NCBI GenBank assembly: GCA_963682055.1
Contig: OY821748.1
Span: 3,787,001-3,851,000 of the forward strand
Source: Primula veris
Lineage: Eukaryota; Streptophyta; Magnoliopsida; Ericales; Primulaceae
Direction of reading: 5' to 3'
DNA length: 64,000 bases
The notes below the pieces were generated by a model, which was given only the letters and a program-made list of their open reading frames with translations, did no database searches and was not told the origin of the DNA. Made by a program: the position numbers and the translations under genes. This document shows positions 25,301 to 35,807 of this stretch, one piece after another. How positions within the stretch are numbered: the first letter of the stretch is position 1; every line of letters begins with the position of its first letter.

Positions 25301-25972
25301 GAATGTCAGCATCCCCTCGTCCGGGGCAATAACGCCCCCAAAGCGGGCCGTCCGGGCCTCATCAACCCTGAATGATGCGACGCCCCGGATTGGGAGGCCG
25401 AGCCGTGCTGAGGCCGGCCCAAAGAAGCGTGTCGAGTACGCTTCCCCAATTAATGCTGCTGCTCCCTTGGGGGACCCTCCTGACGTTTCACCGACGTGGC
25501 CCAATCACAGGACACCTCTTGTGGGCCCCGAGAAAGGACAGTACTCTTGTCAGAGTCATAAATGACCTAACGCCGTTGGATCAGCATCTCCCAGTACAGT
25601 GATCCAAGGGTTAATACACTTCTGAACCTCACTATAAATACCCCCCTAATCCTACTTAGGAGGGGGAGAGAAAAAGGGTGAGTAGAGAGATAAAACTGAA
25701 ACAGCCCGTACCAAAGCAACATAATCCCCGACATCAGACATCACCTCCTGTACCTGGTCCGACCCCCCCTCCCTCCACTTTGTACTTTCAGTCTTCCGAA
25801 TACTGACTTGACCGTTGGAGAGGGAAAACCCGGCAACAACCCCGGGCCCCTGTTTGTTCCTTGTGCAGGCACGAAGACCACCTGACCGCCGGAGCATAAC
25901 TGACCGCCTCGGAAGATCGGAGCCAACGCGAAGTTGATTAAGTCGAGTTTGGAAAGAAAATCAGGCTCGCCA
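25301..25972 (+). repeat. 3' LTR of the gypsy element, lacking its first 8 bases
   Basis: Homologous to the 5' LTR from its ninth base (GAATGTCAGC) to the terminal CGCCA. TATAAATA lies at 25633-25640. The upstream bases (GACATCGG) are gag-derived and unrelated to the first 8 bases of the 5' LTR (TGGCGAGT), placing a deletion junction at 25300/25301. Followed by the GTAGA target duplication. Confidence 0.85.
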
Positions 25973-25977
25973 GTAGA

Positions 25978-28658
25978 GTGCTTTGACTTTTGAGTTCAAC
26001 TTAGCGTATGTTCTTGCATCAGTTTGGAGTTCTCATAAGTGTTCTGTTTGCGGTAACAATTTTGATAAATTGTCATATCTACTAGTTAAAGTCTAGTTGT
26101 CCAAAACCCACACTCCTAACTAATAAGTGCAAGATTCAAGTCTTATACGTTGCATAAATATTATCTATTTTAATTTTATAGATATATTTTATTTGTGTAA
26201 ATATTTAACTATATTTAATACAGAAATAATCAAGAGGTTAAAGGGAAAAACGGTTATTAACCGTTATATTTGAAACGTTATAAGACAAGACAGTTAAGTT
26301 TTCAAACAAGTTTTGCCGTTTGTGAAGAGGTGCATAATAACTGTATATATTTAAAATAATGATTTAACAAGTGTGCTTAATATAACAAAAGAAAGCAACG
26401 AAAACGAAAAATAGCCATATAATTAATATATTGCTAAAAACACCGCTGATATATGTAGATCTTGCATGTGTATTATTGTATATGAAATCATAATTTTTTG
26501 AGATAAAGCAAACCCAATGAAAGCAATCAACAATTTTCACTAGAGATTGAAGAGAACTAAATAAAAAATATATAGTAATAAATTTGACAAATACTAACAT
26601 AGATGTTCAAAATAGAAAATTAAAATATTTCCTCTTTATCTACCTTATGAAAATAGGAAAGACTTGAACACAAAATATTTAATTGATTCTTTATTCATTA
26701 TGGAAATATATAATGGATGGCGAATGAAAGATAAATGGCAAATTAATTAAGGATCATTTTAATAATAATACATAGATAAAAACATGAATGAGAGATATGT
26801 AAATTAAGGACAAGAGTAATGTGGGTATTAAAAACTGAGTATGTGTGTAACATTAAGAAGATTTATGATCGTTTTTTTTAATTAAGTCTCTAATTATGTA
26901 CTAATTTGTAATTTTTTCAATTTTCTTTTTGAATGTGAGTTGAGCAAAACCTTTGAGAATCTCTTTGAAGGTACTAGGAGTGAAACTTTCGGTAGAAGTA
27001 ATACGAGATTAATTAGATCTAGGGATAACACGGACGACAACATCCCCATGCTTGTCTGTTAAGCGAGCTATGTGTTATAAGCTCTAAGAGGCTACGCCTG
27101 ATGTACATGAGTTTTTTTTTTTTTATTCTTATTTACAATTAGATGAACGGAACTATTTGTTGTGGTACATTAGTTTAGTCAGCAATTTGTGTTGTCAAGC
27201 TTAATTTTCCTTTTTTTTTTAATGCAATTCAATTTTCAAAACAGAAAAACATCCCCATATATATTGGCAAAATTCTCAACTTTTTCCATGCTTTAATTAA
27301 AATATTATTGATTATAATATTTCAACACGTACGGATTGTAATTACGAACTAAAATAAACATGAAATTCAGCTTCTATCCTAAAGAAGTATAGTTCCGCCA
27401 CTGAAATTTACCTTTTGGATGTAAAGCGAAATTAAAACTTAGGCAAAACTCTAAGATTATTTCCTATGATGTTACCAATAAGAAACTGATAAAAAGAATA
27501 ATGATAATATGATATATACGTCAGTAGAACTTTAATTTTTTTTAAACAGTTATGGCTTCATGCAGTTTCATTCCTAATTTGGCAACCATAATTTGCAAAT
27601 AGAGTAGGTTATTTTCACTTCTATTGATAGAACTTTTGGATGTACGTCTCTCTTTCCTGTCTCGAGAATATTTATTTATATACCTTTTCAAATATTAAGA
27701 CTTCCTATATTATTTTTTAAGTAGTGTTTTCTGTACAAGATTGGACATAATGATCACCTAATTATTATTCTTCAGCTCTGATTAAAACTTGGCTTGTAAC
27801 CCTAATGATAACTTAATTAGCTTGAAAATGTTGTTATTAGTTTCACCAAATTAATTAGTCAGAATGGAAACAAAAAGCGTCATGACATTTTCTTTTAGTG
27901 ACCTTTGTTACAAGCTAGTATTTGCATACTTCTGTTGAGATAAGTTAATCTACGAATCTCATTTCATGCAATAATGTTCAAAACAAATAAAGATGGTTCC
28001 TTATTTTTCTCGTTCTGTTGAGCATTCACATTTGTTTTATCAAAATTCAATTTCTCTATATTTGATGAGTTTAACTTGAAAAAACTTATCATATCATCCT
28101 CATAATTGACTCTTTATTTTTAAACAGTATCATTATCTCTCTTCATAACTAGATGTAAAATTAGTCTCATCAAATATTAAAAATCAATATTGTTTGGACC
28201 CTACCTTACCACTTATGTTCTTCTAACTATAAAAAAGAATTTATTATTAAAAAATAATACTAACAATAATTAAATATTTATAAGCAATATGTATTGGTGA
28301 GAAAATCATACAAAGTATAAATGACTCCTTAAATATAAAAAAAGTAATATTTTCATTCATCATACAACTAACTTTATAATGAGTCTGATGTGAATGCTCA
28401 ACCTTCACTATGGTTGAAAATTAGTGATGAAAAAAAGAAAATTTAGGTACGGATAGGATTATCCCAAGCAGCTATGAGAGTTAATAATTTGACAGCTATA
28501 AAGTAATGTTAAACCGTTTGGTTCATGCATGATCTCCTTGAGATTACAATTAATTTCAAAGTTAGTAACCAAGTAATTATATTTAGTTATTTACTTTATC
28601 AAATTAGTGTGGCATGTATTATGTGTTTTAGTGGTTATAACTCATAAGTACGAGTCTA
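25978..28658. other. Intergenic, no gene recognised
   Basis: AT-rich. A higher-GC segment at 26940-27110 ending in a poly(T) run could be a degraded LINE 3' region, but I could not confirm a reading frame or a target duplication. The minus-strand ORF at 26364-26600 has no domain. Confidence 0.4.
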
Positions 28659-28851
28659 TTCTACAAAAAAATACTCAAATAGCGACGGGATTAGTGACGG
28701 TATTTTTTGTTACGAGCTTATTAACGACGGTTTTTTTGACGGCTTTGCGACAGTTTAGTCAATTTGCGACAAATTTGTGACAACTTTTTAAATTAGCGAC
28801 AGGCTTGTGACAACTTTTGACTCTCACTAAATCAAACATTATTTTGTAGTG
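28659..28851. mobile_element. CACTA-like short element (putative)
   Basis: The right end reads TTTTGTAGTG (inverse of CACTACAAAA) and the left end TTCTACAAAAAA, a degenerate CACTAC start. Between them GCGAC(A/G) and GTGAC(A/G) repeat about eight times, as in subterminal repeats of En/Spm (CACTA) elements. No matching 3-bp target duplication. Only about 190 bp, non-coding. Confidence 0.5.
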
Positions 28852-29500
28852 ATGCGTCGTAATGGGAGAGAAATACATACTCCATTTCTTAACACCGTAT
28901 TAATTATGTCTTACCGATTAAGTAGAGAAGAGAATATATGTGGTGATTAACCGGCCAAGTCAAAAATCCAGCAAAAAAATGTATTTTTGATTTTTAGATT
29001 ATTTTGGATTATTTTGATTAAAAATCTAGATTTTAAAAATCAAAAAAATCCTATTAAAAATTCTGGAATTTTAAAATCCAAATATTCAAAAATCAACCAA
29101 AAAAGCATGATACCAAACACACATTTAGTTATAGGTTTAGGAAAAACCTAACATGTACCCGGGCTCATGTTATGAGTACTAAAGAGCTATAAACTGTTTG
29201 CTGTATATTAATTACACTAATATTATAGAAATAAATTGATATATTATTAATTACATTAATTATATCTTGTAGCATATATATATTGCATTAATAAGTATAA
29301 TCTTTTCTATATCTTGCCAACATAATAATGCCGATACAATCCTTTCCATATTTTTATTAAATGTCATATTGTTTACATTTTAATGAGGAAAAAAAGTGAT
29401 TTTGGAGGAAAACAAATTTCATCAATTTAACTAAGGTGGCGGCTTAAAGTTTGCTAAACTTGTATCTAATGTTTTGATTCTAAAATTGGGCAGTTCCACA
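28852..29500. other. Intergenic, no gene recognised
   Basis: AT-rich. At 28965-29100 there is a hairpin-prone stretch with ATTTTTGATTTTTAGATT-like units and inverted ATTTTAAAAATC blocks. No gene. Confidence 0.4.
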
Positions 29501-30675
29501 TAGGGATGTAAATGAAACGAATCGAACAAGATTATGTTAATGTTCATTGTATGAAATAAAACTCTTGTTTTTTTTTTATATAATTGGTGGGAAAAACCCA
29601 CTTTTTATTGCAAAAATGGGGGGAAACCCCCACAAACAATAAACAAAGGATCCAATTACAACTTCCCCGAAAGTAGGAACCGAAATGAAAATACATATGA
29701 CCGACATACTAACTTGCTAGAACCCAAAATACATAAACTTAATTAGAAAACTTAACAAAATAAGAGGACCACAAATGTAAAATACTGTAATAACGTCACG
29801 ATCCTCTTCATTGCCTCTTCATTTCCACATGGACCCGAGAAGATAGAGAGGCTCCCCCTTCAAGCCCTAATTTTGGGCACTTATATTCGTAAGTTCAATA
29901 ATCCCAATTTTTTAATATAAACTATACCTCTAAGTTGGGATGGAAAATCTTCTATAGATCCAGAGATGATGTTTCCTTCGTTACAGTCCCAATTGGCGGG
30001 GAGATCTGCTATCTTGTTACCCTCTTTCATGATATGGCTAAAAAGATAAGGACCTCCATTCATAAAATCTTTTAAATACAAACGAACATTTGAGAACACA
30101 TGAACTCGTAAACATCTAATTTCTTCCAAAAAATTCAATAATTGAAAAAAAACAATATACTTTTCTTTCTTTTTAAAATATATTTTAATTTTATCATATA
30201 TTATTATATTGTAACTAGGATAAACTAGTTCATATATAACTTTAAATTTTATATTTTGTATAAATTCTTTTTTACATACGTATGATTACTTTAATGAGTT
30301 GAACATTTAACGATAAAATCGGTGATTGTATTTATAGTATGATGATATAAATTACCATAATAAGTTCGAAATAATAAAAACATATCATTTATATTATTAT
30401 AACATAAATAAGTTTATTAATTGTGTAGTGATATTAGTTTTTTTTGCAACATTAATAGATTTATTTTTTTATTTTATCAAACTTTATATATAGTTACATG
30501 AACACGAGATTAGACGAACCGAACAGATGCATGTTCATCTTCAGTTCACTTAATAGACGAACACTCTATTCTTGTTCATTACCGTGTTCATTTATAAATG
30601 AACGAACATGAACCGAACATTAGCCGAACCGAACACGAACGATTTTACGAACATCACATCTCATTTACAGCCCTA
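29501..30675 (+). mobile_element. hAT-like non-autonomous element, family B copy 3, interrupted
   Basis: Terminal inverted repeats TAGGGATGTAAATGA (29501-29515) and TCATTTACAGCCCTA (30661-30675), the best preserved of the three copies. Flanking 8-mers GTTCCACA and GCTGCACA match at 6 of 8. The sequence aligns by eye with copy 1 (13517-14285) except that a LINE tail is inserted at about 29569-30060, which explains its greater length. Confidence 0.75.
29569..30060 (-). mobile_element. 5'-truncated LINE tail with RNase H fragment, nested in the hAT-like element
   Basis: On the minus strand the sequence encodes the C-terminal end of a plant LINE RNase H domain (FSHIMKEGNKIAD..ANW, then LRGIV..KLGL), stops at 29881, and continues through about 300 bp of 3' untranslated sequence to GCAATAAAAAG and a poly(A) of about 10 at 29569-29578. 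The insertion interrupts the hAT-like copy between its AAAACTCTTG and TTTTAAATAC blocks. A short ATAAAA(C)TCTT-like repeat at both sides may be its target duplication. The N-terminal part of the apparent ORF up to 30138 is hAT sequence, so the ORF is a chimera and not a gene. Confidence 0.75.
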
Positions 30676-31862
30676 GCTGCACAAGTATTTCATAATTTTC
30701 AAATGTTTGAACTTCTTTTATTTCCAATTTTATTACATTGTAATTTTAATTTTAAAGATGGATAAACCCATAGATTTATTGCATATTATTATTACAAACA
30801 TTAAATTAAGCAAAAAAAACCCATTCTAGCCGATGCATATGAAAATTTTCATTTGAGCTGCATTAGATTGAAAATTAATTGATTTTGATTAGACATTAAC
30901 TCCCATTCCAAATACATACCATGTATACAATTTTAAAATCTTTTGATAATCCTATTAAGATAGTTGTTATTAAATAATATTATATATCAAATAACTATTT
31001 TCATATTAGATGTAGCTTAACATGTGCCTCGGTGTCACATGTTAGCAAAACCGTACTTTCTATTTCCAACTAAGATCTTAAAAAAAACATGTAACATTTT
31101 TTATGAAAACAAAGAGCAACAAAACATAATAGTAAATAAAAATCATAGCATTATGGAGAATCAAATAATAAGAAAAAATAAGCCATCGCATCATGGAGAA
31201 TCAAATGAAGTTTTGGAGAAGAACCGACAAGTATACATTGAGAAAAAAATAAAAAGATAGCATATAGAGAGCAAAAAGAAAATTTATAGATAGTAATAAG
31301 AAAAAAAATACTAAAAGCGACAAAAAGAAATAAAAAAAACTATAGAATCATGCAGCATCAAACGAAATCCCATAAAAAACGGATAAGGAAAATATAGAGA
31401 GCAATAAGAAAAATACTAAAAGCAACAAAAACATAATAAAGAAAAAAAATTATAATTTTTTTTATAGCATCATGAACCATCAAACGAAATCGCATAGAAA
31501 AAAACGATAAAATTGAAGACAATGGCATCAAAGAAAAAATAGATAACATATAAAACATCAAGCACAAAAAAAGAGAGAACAAAATGTAAAACATCGTGGA
31601 GCTTACAGAAAATATATACATATATATAAAATAGTAACAACAGTACTGTTAACACAAAAGTACAAATTATCAAAAAGAAAAAATCCTAAACATGAAAATG
31701 AGTCTCAGTTTTGAAGAGTTAGAAATAATGGAGGTAGAGATTAAAAGAGGAAAATATGAGATATAATGCTAAAATTAGAAATTAGTTAATAATTATCTTG
31801 CAAGTTAAGAGCATCCACAATAGTTTTTAGACATGAGGATTTATTTGATCTACGTACTAAAC
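30676..31862. repeat. Intergenic, with a strand-asymmetric A/G-rich tract and imperfect 120-130-bp tandem repeat
   Basis: From about 31080 to 31690 the plus strand is very rich in A and G and poor in T. Two imperfect direct units start at about 31261 and 31388, sharing ATATAGAGAGCAA, AATACTAAAAGC and CATCAAACGAAATC. Smaller ATTATGGAGAATCAAAT / TCATGGAGAATCAAAT repeats lie at 31150-31206. Long open frames on both strands (31024-31260, 31358-31673) follow from the skew and have no domain. Confidence 0.55.
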
Positions 31863-32214
31863 TATAATACTGATTTTTAGACATGTTTTTACGAGAAATA
31901 AGTTTTATAATTTGTACTAAACCATCATTTTTCCATTTATATAATAGTTTGTAGAATATATAGCATTTTTTGGTCATTGCCTCATAGTAGTTTTTTCTTA
32001 AGCATAGAACCGATTCTTATTAAAACGCACTAGTAAAAGTTTAACCATAAGACATGCCCTCATGTAATCAATAAAAATTAGCTTTGATTTGAAGGGAGGA
32101 CTTCCAAATTAATTTCTGTACACATAAACATGTAATTAAAACAATGTTTTTCATACACGTTCGTTACATATACAAATGGAGAAAAAGGAAATTAAGGTCG
32201 ATCGAGTTCTAGCT
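31863..32214 (+). repeat. Left arm of a large inverted duplication
   Basis: A 352-bp segment whose reverse complement recurs at 32579-32924 with about 98% identity: some six or seven substitutions plus small deletions of 2 and about 4 bases in the right arm. No coding domain; the apparent ORF at 31786-31977 crosses the arm edge. A GAGCATCCACAATAG motif just left of the arm is reminiscent of common plant MITE ends. Confidence 0.88.
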
Positions 32215-32537
32215 ATAGAATTTTTTTACCCCTGTTATTTACAAACCAAAAAGATGTACAACTATAAGAATCAAAATGTTGATTGATTGGTCAGAACCTA
32301 TATTGTAGTTTATAGGGCTCTGATCTTCCCCATTAGCAAGGTTAACTGATGATTTAATTTGAACCATAAATTGGAATATATTAATCATGAAAAAGTATTA
32401 TATACTTATAGATCCAAGTTAGACAATTAATCTTTTGGAGGCGCGGTAGAGAATATAAGACCTTTGAAGGTTAAGCTAGCTAGCTAGTACGAGAGTGGGG
32501 TTAAATTGGATACTAGCTTGTATACACTAAATTAATT

Positions 32538-32578
32538 GCAGAAGTAATAATTTATCAATTCTCTTGAGACAAGGTACT
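32538..32578 (+). repeat. 41-bp direct repeat, copy 1
   Basis: Begins GCAGAAGTAATAATTT and ends AAGGTACT, directly adjoining the right arm on its left side. Identical at all 41 positions to 32925-32965. Confidence 0.92.
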
Positions 32579-32924
32579 AGCTAGAACTCGATCGACCTTT
32601 CTTTTTTCTCCATTTGTATATGTAACGAACGTGTATGAAAAACATTGTTTTAATTACATGTTTATGTACAGAAATTAATTTGTAAGTCCTCCCTTCAAAT
32701 CAAAGCTAACTTTTATTGATTACATGAGGGCATGTCTTATGGTTAAACTTTTACTGGTGCGTTTTAATAAGAATCGGTTCTATGTTTAAGAAAAAACTAC
32801 TATGAGGCAATGACCAAAAAATACTATATATTCTACAAACTATTATATAAATGGAAAAATGATAGTTTAGTACAAATTATAAAACTTATTTCTCGTAAAA
32901 ACATGTCTAAAAATCAGTATTATA
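32579..32924 (-). repeat. Right arm of the inverted duplication
   Basis: A 346-bp inverted copy of 31863-32214. It is flanked immediately on both sides by an identical 41-bp direct repeat, which makes this arm the likely inserted copy and the left arm the likely source. Confidence 0.88.
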
Positions 32925-32965
32925 GCAGAAGTAATAATTTATCAATTCTCTTGAGACAAGGTACT
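32925..32965 (+). repeat. 41-bp direct repeat, copy 2
   Basis: Identical to 32538-32578 and directly adjoining the right arm on its right side. Together they look like a long target-site duplication. Confidence 0.92.
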
Positions 32966-33360
32966 TAATATTAATACGGATGGCATGGTTTGCCCTTATA
33001 CAGAAGCTATTTAACTTGCTTAATTAGATTATTATCCTCTTAAAAAATGCATGGAAACAACTTTTATATGAAATCTTCCATACTATCATACTATTATACT
33101 ATGGTTCTCATGATTTGTCTAATATTACTGAAACTAATGTTTTATAGTCTGGTTCTCATCCAAATAGGTACGTCTATAAATTATCTTTTTTAAATAACCG
33201 GGCACATGTGCACTTGTTTCCAATTATGTTCGTATGCTAAAAAAATACAAAACAATTCAATAGATCATAAAAAATTAAGGGGAAAAAAAACTGGAGAAAG
33301 TATTTAAAAATCAGAAATTTAAAATAAATCTAAAAAATATCAAATTTTTTTATTAATTGA

Positions 33361-33446
33361 CCACACAAGATCACACAGTCACATGACCACACAAGATCAC
33401 ACAAACACATGATCACATAGACACATAATGACACATGATCACAATA
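33361..33446. repeat. Degenerate short tandem repeat (CACACAAGATCACA-type)
   Basis: Several imperfect copies of a 10-20-bp unit built on CACACAAGATCACACA and ACATGATCACA. Related in style to the TGTCTAATCATG repeats at 39298-39420. Confidence 0.6.
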
Positions 33447-33798
33447 CAAACAGTGAATGCAACACAAAAAAATGGACATTGACAAAGCCAATTGCTAATT
33501 TTAGGGTGGGTCAAAATGATATTTTTTTGAAATTTATTTGGGTCAAAATTATTATACTAGAACACCTCTTATATAATTCCGGTTTGATGTAAACAATTAA
33601 TGAAATAAAAAAATTAATCTGCGTTTCTTGTAAATAATTTCTAAAATATGAACTAAATTAGTATTCCCAATGAATTATTTGAGACTTGGTATTACCATCC
33701 GAAGACGCGGCGCCATAAATCAATCCATGTTTCGCCTTTTTCTAGAGGGGAGAAATGATTAATACCTATCCATTTAAAAGAAATTTAAGGGACCGAAG
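33447..33798. other. Intergenic, no gene recognised
   Basis: Contains an odd GC-richer island at 33690-33812 ending, on the minus strand, in GTTCGAATCCTTCGGTCCC, which looks like the T-arm plus acceptor end of a tRNA (see findings). No complete tRNA cloverleaf was found. Confidence 0.4.
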
Positions 33799-33811
33799 GA
33801 TTCGAACGCTC

Positions 33812-34753
33812 TGTTTTTTTTATAATCAATATCGAACTTTATTAAAATTAAAGAAATATTTCAGATTATGTGACAAGTCCCCATAATGGTCATTCCGTTT
33901 AAGAAAAACGGTAATAAAATGAACAATATTGTCGTACACTTAACAAACACAAAGAAGGCCGAAAAAGCAAACAGAACAGGCAAAGAAAAGATAATACTAA
34001 CAGTTCAAATTCTCTAATCATTTTAAGAAAAAAAATTGCTATGATGACTTGTTATTTACTCTTTATATCCCATGTCATTATATCTCCGCTTGTAGCTCCA
34101 TGATCAAGACGATCTAAAGAGCAAATTCAAGAGCAAAACTCTTACTTAAACGTGGAAAATTTTTGTGTTAGTAAAATACAAAAAATATTGTTATGTGCAT
34201 ACATCAAAAATTTGCATAAAGCAAATAATCCAAAGCAAATGTACCGAGGCAAAAAGTCTTAATATCCTAACAATAATAATTCAACTAAGTTTTGCAAATA
34301 GAAATATTATGAGTAATTCCTCTCAAGCAAGAAAACTCCTTTCGATCTAACAGATAAACTGTATTAGTGTGATTTTGGAGGTTTTTGGCTGTAAAAAAAT
34401 TGTTATCGAGTCCATTAGCACCTTGTTTGGCTAGTGCATCTGCAACCTGATTTTGTTCTCCGTAAATATGACACAAATCACTGCTAAGCAAACTCATTAG
34501 TGCTAAAATATCAAGGCAAATAGCGTCAAATTTAGGGTCTGCTTATATCTTTTTAACCCATCAATTATATAAAATATCTGAATTAGTTTACACATAAATA
34601 TTACTCATGTCAAGACTATAGCAGATAAGTAGACTATTTCTAATTGCCATCAATTATGCATAAGTGTTAGTGTGATTGCCTAGAAAATAAGAGAAAACAA
34701 AAATTTAAAAACTTTTATCATCTCTTATGATACCACCACAACCACAACCTTTA
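33812..34753 (-). pseudogene. 5'-truncated LINE with decayed RNase H domain
   Basis: On the minus strand one continuous frame from about 34740 reads the start of a plant LINE RNase H domain (GGIIRD..), later T-N-T-Y-A, SLDMSNIYV, and ends HIYGEQNQVADALAKQGAN. At least five in-frame stops interrupt it before the open part at 34497-34285. A 3' untranslated region of about 450 bp follows, ending in a poly(A) at about 33812-33819. The flanks TCGAACGCTCTG (ends 33811) and TCGAAGGCTCTG (about 34755-34766) match at 11 of 12 and are the likely target duplication. The 5' truncation falls at the beginning of RNase H. RNase H in these elements removes template RNA during reverse transcription; this copy is dead. 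Confidence 0.8.
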
Positions 34754-34766
34754 TCGAAGGCTCTGC

Positions 34767-35259
34767 TTAATTAGCTAGCTTAGGGAAATGAGTATTAATT
34801 AAGCCCTTAATCACTCGGGCAGTTCAGTTGGTCTACTACTTAAGAGTATTTATTTGGTACATGTCTACTACTTATTTATTTAGTGTACAATATTAGTTTA
34901 CAGTTTTCCAACAGGAATGTCAAAAATTGATCAATAAGTTTTATAATAAAGAAAAACACAAGAAGATGACAACTTGTTTAGAATGGAAGAAATAGTACAA
35001 TTCCGCGGAACTGCCAATAGGCAAAAGTCAAAGGGTCAAACTTCAAATCTCCACACCCACTATAACAATTCCAAGCAAATTTTAAGTGTTATTTTACTAG
35101 TTAATTACTGGTTAATAAAATAATATACTCCCTTTTTGACAGAAATAAAAACCAATTTGCTATTACGGTGCTCGTTTTCAGTCTCATGCCACCGTCATTG
35201 TTATTTCTTCCGATAATCTAACCTTCGAATAGTGACACATGAGTTATTTGTCTGGGATA
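34767..35259. other. Intergenic, no gene recognised
   Basis: AT-rich sequence between the LINE pseudogene and the CACTA-like element. Confidence 0.4.
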
Positions 35260-35411
35260 CACTATAAAAAAATATGTTTAAATAGTTACGAGAAGTGTGA
35301 TGATTTTTTTTTTTACGAATTTATTGGTTATGGTTGTTATGACGAGTTTGTGACATGATAGTCAAATTGTGACAATTTTTATTTTAACAAAATCAACATT
35401 ATTTCGTAGTG
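35260..35411. mobile_element. CACTA-like short element (putative)
   Basis: Starts CACTATAAAAAAATA and ends TTTCGTAGTG, inverted termini of the CACTA type. The interior has TTACGA, TGTGA and GACGAG motifs like the element at 28659-28851. About 150 bp, roughly 400 bp upstream of the MYB start, so it lies in the MYB promoter region. Confidence 0.5.
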
Positions 35412-35656
35412 GATAATTAGTATCAATAATTGATTCTTCTTAATTATTTGTGAATAGTTTTGAAATGCAACTAGTCATAAATAATCTAGTGGCTAATTCG
35501 GTTCCAAAAGAGACATTACAAAACATAAACTCTTCTTTTTTATTAAAATAAATAAAAAGTAAAAATATACCCCTGAGTTCCCATTGCGGCTTGTTGTTCT
35601 CTTCTAATATCACATGTTACTATTCCATCCTATTTTATCATTACCCAACTATACTT

Positions 35657-35665
35657 CTATTTAAA
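35657..35665 (+). promoter_or_regulatory. Likely TATA box of the MYB gene
   Basis: CTATTTAAA about 150 bp upstream of the MYB ATG, followed by a pyrimidine-rich leader with CTCTCTCT. Spacing fits a 5' UTR of about 115 bp. Confidence 0.5.
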
Positions 35666-35807
35666 CCCATAACCCCACTCTCTATCCATCAATTCATTCT
35701 CTCTCTTTAGAAGAAAATCATATTTGTCTTTTCTTTTTTCTAATCCATCAATCAAGTCTTTTGTGTGCCAATCACTTGGACTCTCCATTTAAAGGAAAAC
35801 TAAGAGG

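Larger units (their letters stand above)
23376..25972 (+). mobile_element. Internally deleted Ty3/gypsy LTR retrotransposon (gag-only)
   Basis: Full element of about 2.6 kb: 5' LTR 23376-24056, primer binding site, gag remnant, 3' LTR 25301-25972. A perfect 5-bp target duplication GTAGA (23371-23375 and 25973-25977) flanks it. No protease, reverse transcriptase, RNase H or integrase is present, and no polypurine tract precedes the 3' LTR. The deletion runs from within gag into the 3' LTR, which lacks the first 8 bases present in the 5' LTR. The LTRs differ by about 9 substitutions and one C-run length change over roughly 670 bp (about 1.3%), so insertion is recent. Its high GC contrasts sharply with the surrounding DNA. 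It resembles gag-only derivatives of the Tat/Retand-like gypsy branch. Confidence 0.88.

Noticed and set aside
31358..31673. Overlapping hydrophobic minus-strand ORFs
   Set aside because: Consequence of the A/G-rich repeat tract on the plus strand.
33361..33446. Regularly repeated short units considered as a CRISPR-like array
   Set aside because: Units are degenerate, directly abutting, without uniform spacers, and the sequence is plant nuclear.
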